Below, in pieces: positions 7,842-10,228 of a stretch of 10,228 bases of DNA. The translations under genes and the position numbers were made by a program. This stretch comes from JAJISK01 sp046759865. GTDB lineage: Archaea > Thermoplasmatota > Thermoplasmata > RBG-16-68-12 > JAJISG01. The notes beneath the pieces were generated by a model. The model saw only the letters and a list, made by a program, of their open reading frames with translations, was not told the DNA's origin and did no database searches. The stretch is taken from NCBI GenBank assembly GCA_046759865.1, contig JBHIDB010000034.1, forward strand, positions 1 to 10,228, read 5' to 3'. Each line of letters begins with the position of its first letter. The first letter of the stretch is position 1.

Positions 7842-7842
7842 G

Positions 7843-9162
7843 TCAAACCCTCCCTGCCTTCATCTTCCGTACCTTCGCCTCGATCATCTCGGCCGTGCCA
7901 ATGTCGTGGCGCGCGGCGTACGTGCCGCGGACGTGTTGGAGGGCGGCCTCCGCCTGGGCCTCCGCCTTCGGCAGGTCGTCGGCCACGCCCACAAGCGCCA
8001 GGGAACGAGAGGTCGTCGTGAGGACCCTCCCGTCCTTCTCGTCCACGGATGCGTAGTAGAGCACGGCCCCCGTACGACGAATCGCTGTCTCGTCCACGGC
8101 GAGGGGACGACCCGCCTCTGACTCCGTCCCGTAGCCGCGGGGAACCACGTACTTGCAAACCGTCGCCTTCGGGGCGAACAGGAGCCGCTCCGGGAGGGCC
8201 CCCTCGACGATGGCTCCGCACACCTCCAGGAAGTCCTCTCGGAGGACCGGCAGGACGTTCATGGCTTCCGGATCCCCGAAACGGGCGTTGAACTCCAAGA
8301 CCTTTGGGCCCTCGGTGGTCAGGATGAACCCCCCGTAGAGGACTCCCTTGAAGGGCCGACCTTCGGCCTGGAGGGCCCGAACCGTCATCCGCAAAATCGC
8401 GACGGCGGCCTCGTAATCGGCCCTGGGCAGGAACGGCAGCAGCCCGTCTCCGGCCGCGACCGACCCCATCCCGCCCGTGTTCGGTCCTCGGTCCTTCTCC
8501 TCCGCCCGCTTATAATCCTGGACCGCGGGCATGGGAGACACGTGCTCGCCATCGGTGAAGGCCTGGAGGGAGAACTCCTCTCCCTCCTCTCTGCGCTCGA
8601 GGAGGACCCGCGCCTGGCCGCCGATCCGCCTGTCCAGGACCTCTTCCACATACCGAAGCCCCTCCTCCTGGGTGTGGAAGTGGTCCCCCATCACCTTCAC
8701 CCCCTTCCCCCCTGTGAGGCCGATGGGTTTCACTACGAAGGGCCCCCCGAACTCTCGGAGCAAGGCCCGTGCCTCCGTTGCGTCCCCAACAGGGTGATAC
8801 TCCACGAGACCGGGGATGCGATGTCGGCGCATCAGATCCCGCGCGAACTCCTTGGAGAGTTCGATCTGGGCCGCTCGTTGCGTTGGGCCCACCGCGGGGA
8901 TACCGGTGGATTCGAGCCGATCGACGAGCCCGTGGCCCAGGGGGGCCTCCGGCCCCACAAAGGCGAGCTCGGCGCCCACCTTTTCCCCCCAAGCGACGAC
9001 GCGATCGACCTTCGTCTCCTCCGCGAGGAGGAAGTCCTTCGCGGCGCGGGCGATGCCTGGATTCCGGTTCTTCATCACGGAGAAGACCGTCCCTCCGCTC
9101 CCACGAACGGCCTCCACGATGGCGTGCTCTCTGCCGCCTCCGCCAACGGTCAGGACCTTCAC
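7843..9162 (-). CDS. purD: Phosphoribosylamine--glycine ligase (GAR synthetase)
   Basis: Cytosolic ATP-grasp enzyme of de novo purine synthesis. It joins 5-phosphoribosylamine and glycine to give glycinamide ribonucleotide, using ATP. Motifs, numbered from the chosen start: GGGGREHA (7-14), VGPEAPL (69-75), GPT (92-94), KPIGLTGGKGV (145-155, ATP-grasp loop), DYKR...D.GPNTGGMGS (216-234), LYGG (275-278) and EFNARFGDPEA (290-300, metal/ATP site), plus a C-terminal domain with GRVL and HDIG. All the main family motifs are intact. At 439 residues it is full length for stand-alone PurD, with no PurM or PurN fusion. I chose the GTG at 9162 because it gives the canonical MKVLxVGGGGREHA start. An in-frame GTG at 9192 would add ten atypical residues and has no clear ribosome site. 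It lies just after folD and 1 base before the translin-family gene. The product is very secure. Confidence 0.96.
   Translation of the reverse strand: MKVLTVGGGGREHAIVEAVRGSGGTVFSVMKNRNPGIARAAKDFLLAEETKVDRVVAWGEKVGAELAFVGPEAPLGHGLVDRLESTGIPAVGPTQRAAQIELSKEFARDLMRRHRIPGLVEYHPVGDATEARALLREFGGPFVVKPIGLTGGKGVKVMGDHFHTQEEGLRYVEEVLDRRIGGQARVLLERREEGEEFSLQAFTDGEHVSPMPAVQDYKRAEEKDRGPNTGGMGSVAAGDGLLPFLPRADYEAAVAILRMTVRALQAEGRPFKGVLYGGFILTTEGPKVLEFNARFGDPEAMNVLPVLREDFLEVCGAIVEGALPERLLFAPKATVCKYVVPRGYGTESEAGRPLAVDETAIRRTGAVLYYASVDEKDGRVLTTTSRSLALVGVADDLPKAEAQAEAALQHVRGTYAARHDIGTAEMIEAKVRKMKAGRV
7848..7854 (-). promoter_or_regulatory. Shine-Dalgarno sequence for the translin-family gene
   Basis: GGGAGGG on the - strand lies within the last codons of purD, 6 bases before the GTG at 7841. 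It supports that start and translation from the purD transcript. Confidence 0.65.
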
Positions 9163-9194
9163 AGCATCCCCGTTCCTCTCTAGACCAGGCACCG

Positions 9195-9200
9195 TTAAAA
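9195..9200 (-). promoter_or_regulatory. Possible internal TATA-like element before purD
   Basis: TTTTAA on the - strand overlaps the TAA stop of folD in an otherwise GC-rich region. Its centre is about 35 bases before the chosen purD GTG, so an archaeal start site about 26 bases downstream would give a short leader. It could equally be just the folD stop codon context. Confidence 0.2.
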
Positions 9201-10109
9201 CGTTTCCCGGGCCGCGCTCGGTCCCTCACGACGCGTCTGCCGCCACCCATGGGCCTGGACGGTGTTGCGCAGCATGGCGGCAACGGTAACCGGGCCAACC
9301 CCGCCGGGCACCGGACTGATGGCGCCCGCCACGGCGGCCACTTCCTCGAAGGCCACATCGCCCACAAGCTTGCGCGTTCCCGGCCGCGCTGGATTCGGAA
9401 CGCTGTTGATGCCCACATCGATGACCACGGCCCCTGGACGAATCATGTCTCCCCGGAGGAACGCCGGCCGCCCGACGGCCACCACGACGATGTCGGCGGC
9501 CCGGGTGTGCCGACGCAGGTCCGTCGTGTGGCTATGGGCCAACGTCACCGTGGCATCTGCCCCCGGATCCTTCTGCATGAGGAGGGCGGCTAGGGGCTTC
9601 CCCACGATGTCACTCCGCCCGATCACCACCGTGTGCTTCCCCTGGGGCGGGTGACCGAATCCCAAGAGAAGTTCGCGAACCGCCTGGGGGGTCGCTGGGA
9701 CGAGACCGGGCTGACCGGTAAGCAACCTTCCCAGGTTGAAAGGATGGAGACCGTCCACATCCTTGTCGGGGGCCACCGCTTCGGAAACGGCGTGGGGGTC
9801 GAGATGGCGGGGCAGGGGGCGATGCACGAGGATCCCGTGCGCGTTCCGCTCCGCGTTCAGGCCCTCGATCTCATCGAGGAGGGCAGATTGCGACGTCTCA
9901 CCGGGAAGCTCCTTGCCCTCAAATCCCATGCCCACTTCCCGACAGGCCCGACGCAGGACCCGGCCGTACGCACGGGTGCCGGGGTCGTCGCCGACCTGCA
10001 GCGCGAAAAGGGTGAGGTCCGTTCCCTCCCCCGCGAGGCGGGCCACATCGGTCGCCACCTGGCCCTGCATCTCGCCCGCGAGGGCCCGGCCGTCGAGCAG
10101 CGCTGCCAT
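9195..10109 (-). CDS. folD: FolD-family methylenetetrahydrofolate dehydrogenase, cyclohydrolase lysine missing
   Basis: FolD normally oxidises 5,10-methylene-THF with NADP+ and hydrolyses the methenyl product to 10-formyl-THF, supplying purine synthesis. Family motifs are clear: AY...RRACREVG (47-60), GILVHRPLP (92-100), PDKDVDGLHPFN (115-126), the Rossmann segment VVIGRSDIVGKP (161-172), VIDVGIN (229-235) and PVPGGVGPVT (266-275). Two key positions differ. By alignment to E. coli FolD, the catalytic lysine K54 is Leu (residue 52, codon CTG) and Q98 is His (residue 96, CAT). Y50 and D121 are kept (Y48, D119). Loss of this lysine in the human enzyme abolishes cyclohydrolase but not dehydrogenase activity, so this may be a dehydrogenase only. 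I chose the ATG at 10109 because MAALLDG matches the E. coli start; a GTG at 10115 is possible. It is the first gene of the folD-purD-translin cluster. Confidence 0.95.
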   Translation of the reverse strand: MAALLDGRALAGEMQGQVATDVARLAGEGTDLTLFALQVGDDPGTRAYGRVLRRACREVGMGFEGKELPGETSQSALLDEIEGLNAERNAHGILVHRPLPRHLDPHAVSEAVAPDKDVDGLHPFNLGRLLTGQPGLVPATPQAVRELLLGFGHPPQGKHTVVIGRSDIVGKPLAALLMQKDPGADATVTLAHSHTTDLRRHTRAADIVVVAVGRPAFLRGDMIRPGAVVIDVGINSVPNPARPGTRKLVGDVAFEEVAAVAGAISPVPGGVGPVTVAAMLRNTVQAHGWRQTRREGPSAARETF

Positions 10110-10133
10110 CCTCACGGACGCATTACGGCCAGC

Positions 10134-10145
10134 GGGTTAAGGCTT
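10134..10145 (-). promoter_or_regulatory. Candidate archaeal promoter (BRE/TATA) for the folD cluster
   Basis: The - strand reads GAAGCCTTAACC here. The TTAA core lies about 28-31 bases before the folD ATG, and no Shine-Dalgarno is found at normal spacing for either possible start. This spacing fits an archaeal TATA box driving a leaderless or nearly leaderless transcript. The match to the consensus is weak. Confidence 0.35.
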
Positions 10146-10180
10146 CGCCGGCGGGCGAGGAAGGCTCCTCAAGACCAAAA

Positions 10181-10189
10181 AAGGAGGTG
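10181..10189 (+). promoter_or_regulatory. Strong Shine-Dalgarno for the right-edge gene
   Basis: AAGGAGGTG matches the anti-Shine-Dalgarno core at the 3' end of archaeal 16S rRNA, with GGAGG 6 bases before the ATG at 10194. It is the best ribosome site in the window and the main evidence for a gene starting here. Confidence 0.6.
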
Positions 10190-10193
10190 CCGG

Positions 10194-10228
10194 ATGGGTG
10201 GGGTTTCAAGGAGGGGGGAGGTTGCCCA
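10194..10228 (+). CDS. Start of an unidentified + strand gene, cut by the window end
   Basis: ATG with a well-placed Shine-Dalgarno opens a frame reading MGGVSRRGEVA up to the edge. Only eleven full codons are visible, too few to name a product. A second AAGGAGG at 10208-10214 lies inside this frame, so the true start could be further right, outside the window. The gene would be divergent from folD. Confidence 0.4.
   Translation, partial: MGGVSRRGEVA

Larger units (their letters stand above)
10116..10193. other. Divergent intergenic region between folD and the right-edge gene
   Basis: About 80 bases with no convincing reading frame. It holds the candidate folD promoter, whose palindromic TTAA could also serve the + strand; a small perfect inverted repeat GAGGA-AGGC-TCCTC (10157-10170); an A6 tract (10177-10182); and a strong + strand Shine-Dalgarno. 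The short repeat could be an operator or chance. Confidence 0.45.

Noticed and set aside
8769..9593. Long + strand open frame opposite purD and folD
   Set aside because: It is Arg/Pro/Gly-rich with no domain, and the opposite strand encodes two well-conserved enzymes across the same bases.
10157..10170. GAGGA-AGGC-TCCTC hairpin as a transcription terminator
   Set aside because: The stem is only 5 pairs and is not followed directly by a T-run on either strand in the right direction. It lies between divergent genes, where a terminator is not expected.
10196..10221. G-rich tract as a G-quadruplex
   Set aside because: There are not four separate runs of three G with normal loops; at best a weak two-tier form. 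The runs are explained by Shine-Dalgarno-like and Gly/Arg codons.
10169..10228. Short - strand frame ending in TGA as the tail of an upstream gene
   Set aside because: Only about twenty codons are visible, with no family motif, and the + strand Shine-Dalgarno plus ATG is a better explanation for the region.

Overview
The window is GC-rich, densely coding DNA that looks archaeal. It carries an STT3/AglB-type oligosaccharyltransferase with archaeal-style catalytic motifs, a single-chain translin-family protein of the archaeal type, and no bacterial-style promoters. The co-occurrence of FolD, a stand-alone PurD, AglB and translin suggests a euryarchaeon, possibly a high-GC Thermoplasmata-related lineage. 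That placement is inference: no rRNA or other marker gene is present.

Layout: two gene blocks converge. On the + strand (1-7200) a very large gene encodes an STT3 oligosaccharyltransferase whose C-terminus continues into about eleven beta-sandwich repeats, two NEW3/CARDB-like domains and a terminal membrane anchor (2142 residues). Its 5' end lies at the window edge, so the true start may be upstream. A small secreted, membrane-anchored protein follows with a 4-base GTGA overlap, and its ribosome binding site lies in the codons of the first protein's poly-arginine tail. On the - strand (10109-7197) folD, purD and a translin-family gene form a tight cluster with very short gaps. The two blocks meet at one CTAG that supplies both stop codons. 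At the right edge, a strong Shine-Dalgarno sequence and an ATG suggest the start of a divergent + strand gene.

Biology: the + strand pair is a cell-surface N-glycosylation unit, namely the catalytic enzyme with a large surface beta-domain array plus a co-translated surface protein. The - strand cluster joins one-carbon metabolism (FolD), purine synthesis (PurD) and an RNA-binding or RNA-cleaving translin protein. The two most striking points are the unusual STT3 architecture and the loss in FolD of the lysine needed for cyclohydrolase activity.

There is no stretch above 300 bases without a gene. I saw no tRNA, rRNA, CRISPR array, insertion sequence or other mobile element.
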